NCBI RefSeq assembly: GCF_011758805.1
Contig: NZ_JAANOW010000001.1
Span: 1,116,001 to 1,180,000 of the forward strand
From: Mycolicibacterium fluoranthenivorans
Lineage (GTDB): Bacteria; Actinomycetota; Actinomycetes; Mycobacteriales; Mycobacteriaceae
Reading direction: 5' to 3'
DNA: 64,000 nt
A model generated the notes under the pieces. The model ran no database searches and was not told where the DNA came from. It worked only from the letters and a program-made list of their open reading frames with translations. Shown here one piece after another: positions 37,338-46,699 of this stretch (positions within the stretch are counted from its first letter, which is position 1; every line of letters begins with the position of its first letter). The position numbers and the translations under genes were made by a program.

Positions 37338-38896
37338 GCTCCCTTCAGCGAGTGTGGGCGCTGATCCGCAACACCTGGCGCACCCTGACCTCCATGGGCA
37401 CCGCACTGGTGCTGCTGTTCCTTTTGGCGCTCGGCGCCATGCCCGGTGCGCTGCTCCCGCAGCGCAGTCTCAACGCCGGCAAGGTCGACGAATACCTGGC
37501 CCAGCATTCGACCATCGGGCCGTGGCTGGACAAGGTGCAGGCCTTCGATGTGTTCTCCAGTTTCTGGTTCACCTCGATCTACGTGCTGCTGTTCGTCTCG
37601 CTGGTGGGCTGTCTGACCCCGCGGCTGGCCGAGCACATGCGCAGCCTGCGCGCCGTACCGGTGGCCGCTCCGCGCAATCTGGCACGGCTGCCCAAACACC
37701 ATGAGGCCGTGCTCGATGGGAAGGTCGACGGCGACGCCGCGCAGCTGGCCGCCACCATGAGCGACCGGCTCAAAGGCTGGCGGCGCACCACCCGCCACAC
37801 GGACGAAGTCACTGAGATCTCGGCGGAGAAGGGTTATCTGCGCGAGTTCGGCAATATCGTCTTCCACTTCTCGCTGCTGGGTCTGCTGGTCGCCGTCGCC
37901 GCGGGCAAGCTGTTCGGCTACGAGGGCAACGTCATCGTCATCGCCGACGGCGGACCCGGATTCTGCTCGGCCTCGCCGGCCGCGTTCGATTCGTTCCGGG
38001 CCGGCAACACCGTCGACGGCACCTCGCTGTACCCGATCTGCCTGAAGGTCGACGACTTCGACGCCGAGTACCTGCCCAGCGGGCAGGCGGTCAGCTTCGC
38101 CGCCAACATCCAGTACCAGGACGGCCATGACCTGTTCACCGACACCTGGCGGCCCTACCGGCTGGAGGTCAACCATCCACTGCGGATCGGCGGCGACCGG
38201 GTGTACCTGCAGGGCCACGGCTACGCGCCGACGTTCACGGTGACCTTCCCGGACGGGCAGAAGCGCACCAGCACGGTGCAGTGGCGTCCCGACGATCCGC
38301 TGACGCTGCTGTCCTCCGGGGTGATCCGGGTGGATCCGCCCGGCGGCACCTATCCCGACCCCGATGAGCGCCGTAAGCATCAGATCGCGGTGCAGGGGCT
38401 GCTGGCCCCGACCGAACGGCTCGACGGCACCCTGCTGTCGTCGAGCTTCCCGGCGCTCAACGATCCCGCGGTGGCCATCGACATCTACCGCGGTGACGCC
38501 GGCTTGGACACCGGGCGCCCGCAGTCGTTGTTCACCCTGGACCCACGGCTCATCGGGCAGGGCCGGCTGACCAAGCAGGCCCGGGTCAACCTCAAGGCAG
38601 GTGAACAGACCCGGTTGAACGACGGCACGACGATCCGGTTCGACGGCGCGGTCCCGTTCATCAACCTGCAGGTCTCCCATGACCCTGCGCAGGTGTGGGT
38701 GCTGGTGTTCGCCATGTCGATGATGGGTGGGCTGCTGGTCTCCCTGGTGGTGCGGCGGCGGCGCGTGTGGGTTCGGCTTACCCCAGGCGCGGCAGGTACG
38801 GTAAGCGTCGAGCTGGGGGGTCTGGCCCGAACCGACAATTCCGGGTGGGGTGACGAGTTCGAGCGGCTCACCGTGAAGCTGCTGGGAGAAGAGTGA
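37334..38896 (+). CDS. resB: ResB / Ccs1 cytochrome c synthase subunit (Rv0528-like)
   Basis: A 520-residue System II heme-lyase subunit. Three N-terminal helices (about 15-40, 70-95, 170-190) and one C-terminal helix (about 455-475) flank a large outer domain. Seen are [30 protein letters not shown] first helix, [21 protein letters not shown] and the C-terminal [19 protein letters not shown]. It works with CcsA to ligate heme to exported apocytochromes such as those of complex bc1. Confidence 0.92.
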   Translation: MSSLQRVWALIRNTWRTLTSMGTALVLLFLLALGAMPGALLPQRSLNAGKVDEYLAQHSTIGPWLDKVQAFDVFSSFWFTSIYVLLFVSLVGCLTPRLAEHMRSLRAVPVAAPRNLARLPKHHEAVLDGKVDGDAAQLAATMSDRLKGWRRTTRHTDEVTEISAEKGYLREFGNIVFHFSLLGLLVAVAAGKLFGYEGNVIVIADGGPGFCSASPAAFDSFRAGNTVDGTSLYPICLKVDDFDAEYLPSGQAVSFAANIQYQDGHDLFTDTWRPYRLEVNHPLRIGGDRVYLQGHGYAPTFTVTFPDGQKRTSTVQWRPDDPLTLLSSGVIRVDPPGGTYPDPDERRKHQIAVQGLLAPTERLDGTLLSSSFPALNDPAVAIDIYRGDAGLDTGRPQSLFTLDPRLIGQGRLTKQARVNLKAGEQTRLNDGTTIRFDGAVPFINLQVSHDPAQVWVLVFAMSMMGGLLVSLVVRRRRVWVRLTPGAAGTVSVELGGLARTDNSGWGDEFERLTVKLLGEE

Positions 38897-38903
38897 CGCG
38901 CGC

Positions 38904-39920
38904 ATGAATACAACGCACATCGATATCGGGCTGGCCCGCTATTCGGACTGGGCCTTCACCTCGTCTGTGGTCGTGCTGGTCGTCGCCTTGATCCTGCTCG
39001 CCGTCGAGCTGGCGTACGCGCGGGGCCGCAAGGTCGAAGCCCGCGAACTCGTCGGGGCGACAGCGGGCACGGGAGCCGCTACGGCGGCGACATCGGGCAG
39101 GGGCGCCGCAGTGGGCGCGGACAGCCCGACCCCCGGCGTCATCGCCGACACCCCGACCCGGTCCGCCGATGAACGCGTCGGCCGCGCCGGCCTGGCGCTG
39201 GTGTACGTCGGCATCGCGCTGCTGGCCACGTGCATCGTGCTGCGCGGTCTGGCCACGGCACGGGTGCCGTGGGGCAACATGTACGAGTTCATCAACCTCA
39301 CGTGCCTCTCCGGGCTGATCGCCGGGGCGATCGTGTTGCGCAAACCGCAGTTCCGGGCGCTGTGGGTGTTTGTGCTGGTGCCGGTGCTGATCCTGCTGAC
39401 GGTCTCCGGGCGCTGGCTGTACACCAATGCCGCTCCGGTCATGCCCGCGCTGCAGTCCTACTGGCTGCCGATCCACGTCTCGGTGGTCAGCCTGGGCTCC
39501 GGGGTGTTCCTGGTCGGCGGTGTGGCCAGCATTCTGTTCCTGCTCAAGATGTCCCCGCTGGCCGATCGCGACAACGGTTTCGGTCGGATGATCCAGCGGT
39601 TGCCCGACGGGCAGACGCTGGACCGGATCGCCTACCGCACCACCATCTTCGCGTTCCCGATCTTCGGTTTCGGTGTCATCTTCGGGGCTATCTGGGCCGA
39701 GGAGGCATGGGGCCGCTATTGGGGCTGGGATCCCAAGGAGACGGTGTCATTCATCGCGTGGGTGGTGTACGCGGCGTATCTGCATGCGCGGTCCACCGCA
39801 GGCTGGCGTGATCGAAGGGCCGCATGGATCAACGTCATCGGCTTCGTGGCGATGGTGTTCAACCTGTTCTTCATCAATCTGGTCACCGTCGGCCTGCACT
39901 CGTATGCGGGGGTGGGCTGA
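38904..39920 (+). CDS. ccsB: CcsA/CcsB heme-handling cytochrome c synthase subunit (Rv0529-like)
   Basis: A 338-residue membrane protein with about eight helices. The heme-binding WWD-type motif is WAEEAWGRYWGWDPKET (about 267-283) with flanking histidines in IHVSVVS and YLHARST. A Gly/Ala-rich linker (about 45-85) follows the first helix. It exports and presents heme to ResB. The gene starts 7 bp after resB. Confidence 0.94.
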   Translation: MNTTHIDIGLARYSDWAFTSSVVVLVVALILLAVELAYARGRKVEARELVGATAGTGAATAATSGRGAAVGADSPTPGVIADTPTRSADERVGRAGLALVYVGIALLATCIVLRGLATARVPWGNMYEFINLTCLSGLIAGAIVLRKPQFRALWVFVLVPVLILLTVSGRWLYTNAAPVMPALQSYWLPIHVSVVSLGSGVFLVGGVASILFLLKMSPLADRDNGFGRMIQRLPDGQTLDRIAYRTTIFAFPIFGFGVIFGAIWAEEAWGRYWGWDPKETVSFIAWVVYAAYLHARSTAGWRDRRAAWINVIGFVAMVFNLFFINLVTVGLHSYAGVG

Positions 39921-39922
39921 CA

Positions 39923-41080
39923 GTGCCGGTCGGTCCGGATCAGCCCGTGAACTTCCGCGGGCAGCAGAGGTTCAGCGTTCCTGGCCAAGATCCGGCGCAA
40001 GAGGTGCCGCCGGAATGGACGGCCCCGACGCCGCCGCACGGGATCCCCGTAGTCGTCCAGGCGAGCGCAGCGACGGGGAGTGCCGGGGCGAGCGCAGCGA
40101 CGGGAGATATTCCGGCGCAACCGCCGGCCGACCAGACCAGTCCGTTCCCGTTGCCCGCGCCGTACCTGGACCTGTCCACGGTCGCCCTGCTCGGCCAGCC
40201 CAAGCGGGCGCCGTCGAGGGGTTGGCGGCGCTGGCTGTATCTGGCGACGTTCAAGACCGTCAATCTCGGTGAGAGCCCGAAGGTCACCGACTACAACAAG
40301 TTGCTCGGCGAGGTGGGCCGGCCGCTGCGCGGCTGCTATCGGATCGCGCTGCTGTCCTTGAAGGGCGGCGTCGGCAAGACGACGATCACTGCCACCCTCG
40401 GGGCTACGTTCGCCTCCACCCGCGGTGACCGCGTCATCGCGGTGGACGCCAATCCCGATCGCGGCACCCTGAGCCAGAAGGTCCCGCTGGAGACCCCGGC
40501 CACCGTGCGGCACCTGCTGCGCGATGCCGAGGGCATCAACGCCTACAGCGATGTCCGCCGCTACACCAATCAGGGACCCAGCCGGCTGGAGGTGCTGGCC
40601 TCCGAAAGTGATCCGGCGGTGTCGGAGGCGTTCAGTTCGCAGGATTACTCCCGAACCCTTGAGGTGCTGGAGCGGTACTACAGCCTGGTGCTCACCGACT
40701 GCGGCACCGGCATGCTGCATTCGGCGATGGCCGCGGTGCTGTCCCATGCCGACGTGCTGATCGTCGTCAGCTCGGGTTCGGTGGACGGCGCGCGTTCGGC
40801 ATCGGCCACGCTGGACTGGCTCGACGCCCATGGTCATCAGGACATGGTGCGCAATGCGATCGCCGTGGTGAACGCGGTTCGCCCGCGGTCGGGCAAGGTG
40901 GATTTGCAGAAGGTGACGGATCACTTTGCGCGGCGCTGTCGCGCGGTGCTGCAGGTACCCTTCGACCCGCATCTGGAAGAGGGCGCCGAGATCAGCCTGG
41001 AGCGGCTGAAACCGCAGACTCGAGAGGCGTTGATCAAGCTGGCCGCCGTGGTCGCAGCGGGATTCCCGAGCACGACCTGA
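39923..41080 (+). CDS. MinD/ParA-like ATPase with Pro-rich N-terminus (Rv0530-like)
   Basis: A 385-residue P-loop protein. The N-terminal 100 residues are Pro/Ala-rich and disordered; the ATPase domain has the deviant Walker A LKGGVGKTT (about 151-159), IAVDANPDRGTL and LTDCGTGML. This architecture is also found in ESX-linked ATPases, but the genes before it are for cytochrome c assembly. The N-terminal region holds two tandem copies of the dispersed GCGAGCGCAGCGACGGGGA repeat, giving ASAATG twice. GTG 39923. Confidence 0.85.
   Translation: MPVGPDQPVNFRGQQRFSVPGQDPAQEVPPEWTAPTPPHGIPVVVQASAATGSAGASAATGDIPAQPPADQTSPFPLPAPYLDLSTVALLGQPKRAPSRGWRRWLYLATFKTVNLGESPKVTDYNKLLGEVGRPLRGCYRIALLSLKGGVGKTTITATLGATFASTRGDRVIAVDANPDRGTLSQKVPLETPATVRHLLRDAEGINAYSDVRRYTNQGPSRLEVLASESDPAVSEAFSSQDYSRTLEVLERYYSLVLTDCGTGMLHSAMAAVLSHADVLIVVSSGSVDGARSASATLDWLDAHGHQDMVRNAIAVVNAVRPRSGKVDLQKVTDHFARRCRAVLQVPFDPHLEEGAEISLERLKPQTREALIKLAAVVAAGFPSTT
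40061..40106 (+). repeat. Two tandem copies of the dispersed repeat in the MinD-like gene
   Basis: GCGAGCGCAGCGACGGGGAG at 40061-40080 and GCGAGCGCAGCGACGGGAG at 40088-40106, 27 bp apart, so in frame; they encode ASAATG twice in the Pro-rich region. Confidence 0.7.
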
Positions 41081-41094
41081 GCGGTCGCGCCCGG

Positions 41095-41259
41095 CTAACT
41101 GCGGGGGTTGTTGTCCCCGTGGCCGAGGCGCCGGAGGAAATCCGGGTCATCGTCGGGACCGATCACCCGTGTGCGTGGTCGATCTGCCGATGCCCGAACC
41201 ACTCGCAACACCGCATAGGCAAGCCCGGCCACGATCAGGACCAGGAGTAAGTACTGCAA
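41095..41259 (-). CDS. Small one-helix membrane protein (Rv0530A-like)
   Basis: A 54-residue protein starting at TTG 41259 behind a strong SD, AAGGAGG (minus strand, 5-6 nt spacing). The sequence begins LQYLLLVLIVAGLAYAVLRV (one membrane helix), then a basic stretch and a conserved-looking tail RVIGPDDDPDFLRRLG. It lies on the strand opposite its neighbours, between the ATPase and DUF4229 genes. Function unknown. Missed by ATG/GTG-only searches. Confidence 0.75.
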   Translation of the reverse strand: MQYLLLVLIVAGLAYAVLRVVRASADRPRTRVIGPDDDPDFLRRLGHGDNNPRS

Positions 41260-41308
41260 CGAAAACCTCCTTGATCCGAATATACGCGCCGTGGGTAGGC
41301 TCAGGCCC

Positions 41309-41620
41309 GTGTCTGAAGGTCGGCCGGGTACCCGGATGTTGCGTGATGTCGGAGCTTATCTGTTGGCCCGGCTTGCCCTTGCCGCTGTACTCACCGTGCT
41401 GATCGTCGGGGCCGGCCACCTGGTCGGGATACGCGACTTCCCGTTGATCGTGGCGGCGCTCTTCGCCATCGTGTTGGCGTTGCCCCTGGGGATCTGGGTT
41501 TTCGCGCCGCTGCGCCGGCGCGCCACCGCCAGCATCGCGGCGTTCGACGAACGCCGCCGTAAGGACCGGGAGTCGTTGCAGGCCCGGCTCCGTGGTGACG
41601 ACGGGCCGGAGCAGAGCTAG
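41309..41620 (+). CDS. DUF4229-type membrane protein (Rv0531-like)
   Basis: A 103-residue protein with two close membrane helices (about 15-38 and 45-68) and a basic, helical C-terminus (RRRKDRESLQARLRG). GTG 41309. The TAG stop lies in the first unit of an 11-bp tandem array. Function unknown. Confidence 0.78.
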   Translation: MSEGRPGTRMLRDVGAYLLARLALAAVLTVLIVGAGHLVGIRDFPLIVAALFAIVLALPLGIWVFAPLRRRATASIAAFDERRRKDRESLQARLRGDDGPEQS

Positions 41621-41668
41621 GCCCGAGCTAGGCCCGAGTTAGTTCAGGGCTAGGCCCGAGCTAGTCAA
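41614..41668. repeat. Five-unit 11-bp tandem array with stop codons on both strands
   Basis: Units at 41614, 41625, 41636, 41647 and 41658, consensus GAGCTAGGCCC; the third and fifth are degenerate. The CTAG core gives TAG on both strands. The first unit supplies the DUF4229 stop; the last supplies the stop of the convergent LysR gene. Confidence 0.75.
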
Positions 41669-42566
41669 AGGCCGCCCGCACGACGCCACGCAACCAGGCG
41701 TGGCGGTGATCGGTGTCGAAGATGCGGTTCCAGATCATCAGATACGGCAGGGTCGCGACCTCGGTGGGCGCGGGCACGGCACACAGTGTGCCGTCGCCAT
41801 CCCAGCCCGCTCGTAGTCGAGCGGGAAGCGTTGCGATCAAATCGGTTCCGGGTAGCAGGGCCAGTGCCGACGAGTGGTAGGGCACCGTGACGGCGGCATC
41901 GCGGGGCCGGCCCAGCGACGCCAGGGGACGGTCGACGGCGGTCTGCCGGCCGTCGGAGGTGTCGATGACGATGTGCGGATAGCGCAGATAGTCATCGAGC
42001 GTGACGGGGGCGGCACCGGTCAGCGGGTGATCATGGGCCAGCACGCAGACGAAGTCCTCGACGAAGAGCACTTCGGCCTGCAGATCTGGTGGCAGGTCCC
42101 CGCCGTAGAGCCCGATATCGACTGCGCCGCTGCGGATTTGCTCGGTGATTCCGTCCAGTCGCAGGTTGTGGAACCGCACCGCTGTGGCGGGGGACTGCGT
42201 TCGCACCTGTCGGCATATCGCGGGACCTAGGGTCTGCACGGCGTAGTCGCTGCCGGCCAGGTTGACCGGAGCGCTGGACTGACTCGGGTCGAAGTCGTTG
42301 GGGGACAGCAGATGCTGTAACAGCGGGACCACGGTGGTGAGCTGGTCGTAGATGTCCTGCGCCCGGGCCGTGAGCCGGAATCCGTCCGGGTCGCGCACCA
42401 GCAGCGGATCGTCGAGGACCCGGCGCAGCCGTTGCAGCGCCCGGCTCATCGCGGGCTGGCTCAGGCCCACGCGCGCGGCGGCCCGGGAAACCTGACGTTC
42501 CTCGAGCAGGGCGACCAACGGCGTGAGCAGATTCAGATCCACCCGATCGATATGCGTGGTGAGCAT
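41661..42566 (-). CDS. LysR-type transcriptional regulator
   Basis: A 301-residue LTTR of the NodD/PnbR-like type: HIDRVDLNLLTPLVALLEER, VSRAAARVGLSQPAMSRALQRLR and VRDPDGFRLTARA. The ligand domain follows. ATG 42566 (MLTTHID) is chosen; ATG 42578 is possible. It is divergent from an SDR gene with 57 bp between; CATAAATATG (42576-42585) is a short palindrome there that could be part of its operator. Confidence 0.88.
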   Translation of the reverse strand: MLTTHIDRVDLNLLTPLVALLEERQVSRAAARVGLSQPAMSRALQRLRRVLDDPLLVRDPDGFRLTARAQDIYDQLTTVVPLLQHLLSPNDFDPSQSSAPVNLAGSDYAVQTLGPAICRQVRTQSPATAVRFHNLRLDGITEQIRSGAVDIGLYGGDLPPDLQAEVLFVEDFVCVLAHDHPLTGAAPVTLDDYLRYPHIVIDTSDGRQTAVDRPLASLGRPRDAAVTVPYHSSALALLPGTDLIATLPARLRAGWDGDGTLCAVPAPTEVATLPYLMIWNRIFDTDHRHAWLRGVVRAAFD

Positions 42567-42623
42567 GGAGAGAATCATAAATATGCATGTGACAGATGGT
42601 CGGGGAACGCGCAGGCTGGGTGT

Positions 42624-43388
42624 ATGAAGATCTCCGGCAACACCGTTTTCATCCCTGGCGCCACCAGCGGTATCGGTCTGGCTCTGGCACTCGCATTGCG
42701 GGACAAGGGGAACAACGTCATCGTCGGCGGCCGCCGGCAGGAGCTGCTGGACCAGATCGTGGCCGAGCACCCCGATGTGCATGCCGTCCGGATCGACACC
42801 GCCGATCCGGACAGCATCACCGCCGTCGCCGCGCAGGTGCTGACCGCGCATCCCGACCTGAACGTGGTGATCACCATGGCCGGGGTGATGAGCATCGAGG
42901 ACTGGCACCACCCCGAGACCTTCCTGGCGTCGGCCGAATCGACCATCACCACCAACGTGCTCGGCCCGATCCGACTGATCGCCGCGTTCATCGAGCACCT
43001 GCAGAACCAGCCGGCGGCCACGGTGATGACCGTCTCCTCGGGGCTGGGGTTCACGCCGTTACGGGTCACCCCCAGCTACAACGCCTCCAAGGCGGCCATC
43101 CACCTGTTGACCGAGACCCTGCGCCTGCAGTTCGCCGGGTCGTCGGTGGAGTTCAAGGAACTCGTGCCGCCCGCGGTCAAGACCGACCTGGTCCCTGGGC
43201 AGCGGGACAGCGAATGGGCCATGCCGCTGGAGGATTTCGTCCGCGAGGTCGTCGACATTCTGGAGAAACAGCCCGAGGCCACCGAGATTCAGGTGGAGAA
43301 CGTTAAGTTCCTGCGGTACGCGGAGGTGCGAGGGGAGTACGAGCACGCGATCGCGGTGCTCAATTCAGCCGACCCGCACGCGAGCTGA
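42624..43388 (+). CDS. DltE-like SDR oxidoreductase
   Basis: A 254-residue classical SDR: IPGATSGIGLALALAL (TGxxxGIG variant with Pro), catalytic SS and YNASK in TVSSGLGFTP and SYNASKAA. The upstream divergent LysR gene probably controls it. Substrate unknown. It is convergent with menA: its stop at 43388 directly abuts the menA stop. Confidence 0.87.
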   Translation: MKISGNTVFIPGATSGIGLALALALRDKGNNVIVGGRRQELLDQIVAEHPDVHAVRIDTADPDSITAVAAQVLTAHPDLNVVITMAGVMSIEDWHHPETFLASAESTITTNVLGPIRLIAAFIEHLQNQPAATVMTVSSGLGFTPLRVTPSYNASKAAIHLLTETLRLQFAGSSVEFKELVPPAVKTDLVPGQRDSEWAMPLEDFVREVVDILEKQPEATEIQVENVKFLRYAEVRGEYEHAIAVLNSADPHAS

Positions 43389-44258
43389 TCAGCCGAAGGC
43401 CAGCGCCGCCGCCACCGCGACCGACCACACCAGCATGGTCAGTCCGGTGTCGCGCAGCACCGGGATCAGGTCGCGCCCACCGAGACCGCGGCGGACGGGG
43501 GCGGCGGCGCGCACTGCCAGGGGTGCGGCCACCAGCCCCGCGGCGCACCACGGGGTGGCCAGCATGAGCACCAGCGTCAGCGCGAAGGCCACCGCCACCA
43601 GCACCTGATAGAGCACCCGGGTGCGGGTATCGCCGAGCCGCACGGCCAGGGTGATCTTGCCGGTTTCGGAATCGGTGGGGATATCGCGCAGGTTGTTGGC
43701 CACCAGCACCGCCGAGGACAGGCAGCCCATCGCCACCGCGGCGGCCAGGCCCACCCAGTCCACGCGCAACGCCTGGGTGTATTGCGTGCCCAGCACCGCG
43801 ACCAGGCCGAAGAAGACGAACACCGCGATCTCGCCGAGTCCGCGGTAGCCGTAGGGCGTCGAGCCGCCGGTGTACAGCCAGGCCCCGGCGATGCACGCGG
43901 CGCCGACGGCGATCAGCCAGGGCTGGCTGAGGATCGCCAGGGCCAGGCCGGCGGTGGCGCCGATGAGCAGGCTGACGATCGCCGCGGTCAGCACCGCGCG
44001 CGGGGAGGCCACCTTCGAGCCGACCAGCCGCAGCGGACCGGACCGCACATCGTCGGTGCCGCGGATACCGTCGGAATAGTCATTCGCATAGTTCACCCCG
44101 ACGATCAGGGCCAGCGAGACCAGCAGTGCCAGCAGCGCCTTCCACCACACGGCCCCGCCCAGCCAGGCGGCCGCGCCGGTGCCGGCGAGAACGGGTGCCA
44201 CGGCGTTGGGCAGGGTGCGAGGGCGCGCGCCTTCCACCCACTGCGCAAAGGTAGCCAT
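43389..44258 (-). CDS. menA: 1,4-dihydroxy-2-naphthoate polyprenyltransferase
   Basis: Membrane UbiA-family enzyme that joins DHNA to a polyprenyl tail in menaquinone synthesis. The 289-residue protein has about nine helices; the Mg-diphosphate motifs are [14 protein letters not shown] (about 58-71) and NNLRDIPTD (about 185-193), plus [13 protein letters not shown] 44258 (MATFAQW) is used; ATG 44267 is possible. The leader carries a tandem palindromic repeat (44269-44320). menE lies 7 kb away in the same orientation. Confidence 0.95.
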   Translation of the reverse strand: MATFAQWVEGARPRTLPNAVAPVLAGTGAAAWLGGAVWWKALLALLVSLALIVGVNYANDYSDGIRGTDDVRSGPLRLVGSKVASPRAVLTAAIVSLLIGATAGLALAILSQPWLIAVGAACIAGAWLYTGGSTPYGYRGLGEIAVFVFFGLVAVLGTQYTQALRVDWVGLAAAVAMGCLSSAVLVANNLRDIPTDSETGKITLAVRLGDTRTRVLYQVLVAVAFALTLVLMLATPWCAAGLVAAPLAVRAAAPVRRGLGGRDLIPVLRDTGLTMLVWSVAVAAALAFG

Positions 44259-44268
44259 GCGGGTCATC

Positions 44269-44320
44269 GTCGCATGCTGCGACATGGGGCCTGAGTCGCA
44301 TGCTGCGACGTGGGGCCTGT
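44269..44320. repeat. 26-bp tandem repeat with palindromes before menA
   Basis: Two copies (44269-44294 and 44295-44320) of a 26-bp unit differing at two positions. Each begins GTCGCATGCTGCGAC, in which GTCGCA and TGCGAC are inverted arms around TGC. They begin 11 bp before the menA start, so a bound protein would sit on its promoter or leader. Confidence 0.75.
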
Positions 44321-44393
44321 GCCGCATGGGTCGCCGGGCAGGCGTGACGAGCGGCACCTTGTCACACCGTGGACACGGCGTGACACTTGTCTC

Positions 44394-44627
44394 ATGACGG
44401 ACCGCCTGAGCAAGACTGAAATCGCCAAAGATGCCTTGCAGGAAGGTGTCGAGTCGGTGGCGTCGACGGTAGGTGAGGTGGCCACCATCATCACCACCGC
44501 GGTCAAGGATGTGGCGAACGCGATCGGCGGCCTGGCCACCGACGCCTTCGCCATCCGGGACGCCGCCAAGCAGGCCGCCGAAAAGGCCGACCTGAACGCG
44601 GAGGTGTCGGAGCCCGCCCAGGACTGA
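44394..44627 (+). CDS. Small helical protein of unknown function
   Basis: A 77-residue Ala-rich protein, predicted wholly helical and amphipathic ([20 protein letters not shown], then [20 protein letters not shown]). No known domain. ATG 44394, divergent from menA. Codon pattern fits a real gene. It precedes mtnP by 17 bp. Confidence 0.6.
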   Translation: MTDRLSKTEIAKDALQEGVESVASTVGEVATIITTAVKDVANAIGGLATDAFAIRDAAKQAAEKADLNAEVSEPAQD

Positions 44628-44644
44628 TCCACCACAATGGGCGG

Positions 44645-45421
44645 ATGCTCGGAGTAATCGGCGGCAGCGGCTTCTATTCGTTCTTCGGAACCGATGCGCG
44701 CAGCATCAACCTCGACACCCCCTACGGCGCGCCCAGCGCCGCCATCACCGTCGGCGTGGTCGGCGAGCATGAAGTCGCCTTCCTGCCGCGGCACGGCGTG
44801 GCCCACGAGTTCTCCCCGCACACCGTGCCGTACCGCGCGAACATGTGGGCGCTGCGGGCACTGGGGGTGCGGCGCATCTTCGCGCCGTGTGCCGTCGGCA
44901 GCCTGACACCCGGGCTCGGACCGGGTGCCATGGTGGTACCCGATCAGCTGGTGGACCGCACCAGTGGGCGCGCGGACACCTACTTCGACTCCGGCGGTAT
45001 CCACGTCGGATTCGCCGACCCGTACTGCCCGACGCTGCGGTCCGCGGCGGCGGACCTGCCGGGCATCGTCGACGGCGGCACCATGGTGGTGATCCAGGGC
45101 CCGCGGTTCTCCACCCGCGCCGAGAGCCGGTGGTTCGCCGATCAGGGGTTCACCCTGGTCAACATGACCGGCTACCCCGAGGCGGTGCTCGCCCGGGAGC
45201 TGGAGATGTGTTACGCGGCAATCGCTTTGGTGACCGATCTGGATGCCGGAGTGGAAGCGGGTGCGGGAGTGAGGGCGGTGGACGTCTTCGCCGAATTCGA
45301 ACGCAACATGGTCGGCTTCAAGAAGCTGGTCCGCGAGGCGATCGCGGGAGTGGCCCCCGAACGCTCCTGCACGCACTGCCTGGCCCATGACGGTGTGGCG
45401 CTGCCGTTCGAGCTCCCATAG
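44645..45421 (+). CDS. mtnP: S-methyl-5'-thioadenosine phosphorylase
   Basis: Phosphorolyses methylthioadenosine from polyamine/SAM metabolism to adenine and methylthioribose-1-phosphate. The 258-residue protein has [23 protein letters not shown], the base site and [17 protein letters not shown], and [19 protein letters not shown]. The family name purine nucleoside phosphorylase is sometimes used; the HEFSPH phosphate loop fits MtnP. Confidence 0.9.
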   Translation: MLGVIGGSGFYSFFGTDARSINLDTPYGAPSAAITVGVVGEHEVAFLPRHGVAHEFSPHTVPYRANMWALRALGVRRIFAPCAVGSLTPGLGPGAMVVPDQLVDRTSGRADTYFDSGGIHVGFADPYCPTLRSAAADLPGIVDGGTMVVIQGPRFSTRAESRWFADQGFTLVNMTGYPEAVLARELEMCYAAIALVTDLDAGVEAGAGVRAVDVFAEFERNMVGFKKLVREAIAGVAPERSCTHCLAHDGVALPFELP

Positions 45422-45465
45422 GACCCCCATTCCGAACAAACTTGACGGGTGTCGATAATGGGCGG

Positions 45466-46590
45466 ATGACATCGGCCCTGTGCACGCAATACGGTATCGA
45501 CTTCCCGCTGTTCGCCTTCAGTCACTGCCGCGACGTGGTGGCAGCGGTCACCAATGCCGGCGGGTTCGGCGTGCTCGGCGGTGCGGCTTTCACCCCTGAC
45601 CAGCTCGAACAAGAGCTGACCTGGATCGACCAGCATGTGAATGGCAAGCCCTACGGCGTCGACATCATCGTCCCGGCCAAGTTCGAGGGCAAGGGCGAAG
45701 CACTCAGCAAGGCCGATCTGGCCGCACGGATCCCGCAGGGGCACCGCGAGTTCATCGACAACCTGCTGCGTGAGCACGGTATCGAGCCCGACCCCAAACC
45801 GCGCACCGGTGCTCCGGTGCTGGCCGGAGGCACCGGCTCCGATCTGCTGGAGGTCGCGCTGAGTCACCCGATCAAGCTGATGGCCAACGCGCTCGGGGTG
45901 CCGCCGGACTACATGATCGAGGCCGGGCGCGAGCACGGGATTCCGGTCGCCGCCCTGGTCGGGGCCAAGGAGCATGCCGTCAAGCAGGTCGCCGCCGGCG
46001 TGGACCTGATCGTCGCGCAGGGCACCGAAGCCGGCGGGCACTGCGGTGAGGTGTCCACCCTGGTGGTGGTCCCCGAAGTCATCGAAGCCATCGAGGCCGC
46101 CGGCAGTTCGGTACCGGTGCTCGCCGCCGGCGGCATCGTCACCGGACGGCAGATGGCCGCATCGGTGGCGCTCGGCGCGGCCGGGGCGTGGACGGGATCG
46201 GTGTGGCTGACCACCGAAGAGGCCGAGACCGAACCGCACACCGTGGCCAAGATGCTGGCCGCGACCTCGCGGGACACCGTGCGCTCGGCCGGCCGCACCG
46301 GCAAGCCGTCGCGCCAGCTGGTGTCGGACTGGACCGACGCCTGGGCGCCCAAGGGCGGCCAGCAACCGCTTCCGTTGCCGCTGCAGAACATGCTCAGTGA
46401 GCCGGTGCTGCGCCGCATCGATGCGCTGGCGGCGCAGGGGCACGAGGGCGCGCAGGCCTTGGCGACGTACTTCGTCGGCCAAGGTGTCGGGTTGATGAAC
46501 AAGGTCAAGCCGGCGCGCGATGTGGTGCTGGAATTCATCGAGGACTATGTGGCCGCCACGGAGCGGCTGAGCGGCTCGCTGCCGGACTAG
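45466..46590 (+). CDS. Nitronate monooxygenase family (NPD) flavoprotein
   Basis: A 374-residue TIM-barrel FMN protein: YGIDFPLFAFSHC, NAGGFGVLGGAAFTPD, QGTEAGGHCGEVSTL and VLAAGGIVTGRQMAASVALGA. Oxidises nitronates such as propionate-3-nitronate, or acts as a related enoyl-type enzyme. It resembles Rv1533 of M. tuberculosis, which lies elsewhere there, so this is a local insertion. ATG 45466; TTG 45442 is unlikely. Confidence 0.87.
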   Translation: MTSALCTQYGIDFPLFAFSHCRDVVAAVTNAGGFGVLGGAAFTPDQLEQELTWIDQHVNGKPYGVDIIVPAKFEGKGEALSKADLAARIPQGHREFIDNLLREHGIEPDPKPRTGAPVLAGGTGSDLLEVALSHPIKLMANALGVPPDYMIEAGREHGIPVAALVGAKEHAVKQVAAGVDLIVAQGTEAGGHCGEVSTLVVVPEVIEAIEAAGSSVPVLAAGGIVTGRQMAASVALGAAGAWTGSVWLTTEEAETEPHTVAKMLAATSRDTVRSAGRTGKPSRQLVSDWTDAWAPKGGQQPLPLPLQNMLSEPVLRRIDALAAQGHEGAQALATYFVGQGVGLMNKVKPARDVVLEFIEDYVAATERLSGSLPD

Positions 46591-46636
46591 GCGCTCCGGC
46601 GCCGGCGTTGAGCTCCCGAGCTGGGCGGATATGTGT

Positions 46637-46669
46637 CCGCTGTGCGTGAATGTCCTTGTCTCACAGCGG
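46637..46669. promoter_or_regulatory. Inverted repeat CCGCTGTG-N17-CACAGCGG
   Basis: Perfect 8-bp arms (46637-46644 and 46662-46669), 31 bp before the GTG of the esterase gene, with TAAAGAT following. It could be an operator or a terminator hairpin for the nitronate monooxygenase gene; no U-tract follows. Confidence 0.45.
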
Positions 46670-46699
46670 GCATAAAGATTACGGCGCCATGATGAGCAT

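Noticed and set aside
37118..38920. 600-codon minus-strand open frame opposite resB
   Set aside because: No recognisable domain; ResB on the plus strand has membrane helices and operon overlaps.
39716..40972. 418-codon minus-strand open frame opposite the MinD-like gene
   Set aside because: Shadow of a gene with a clear Walker motif.
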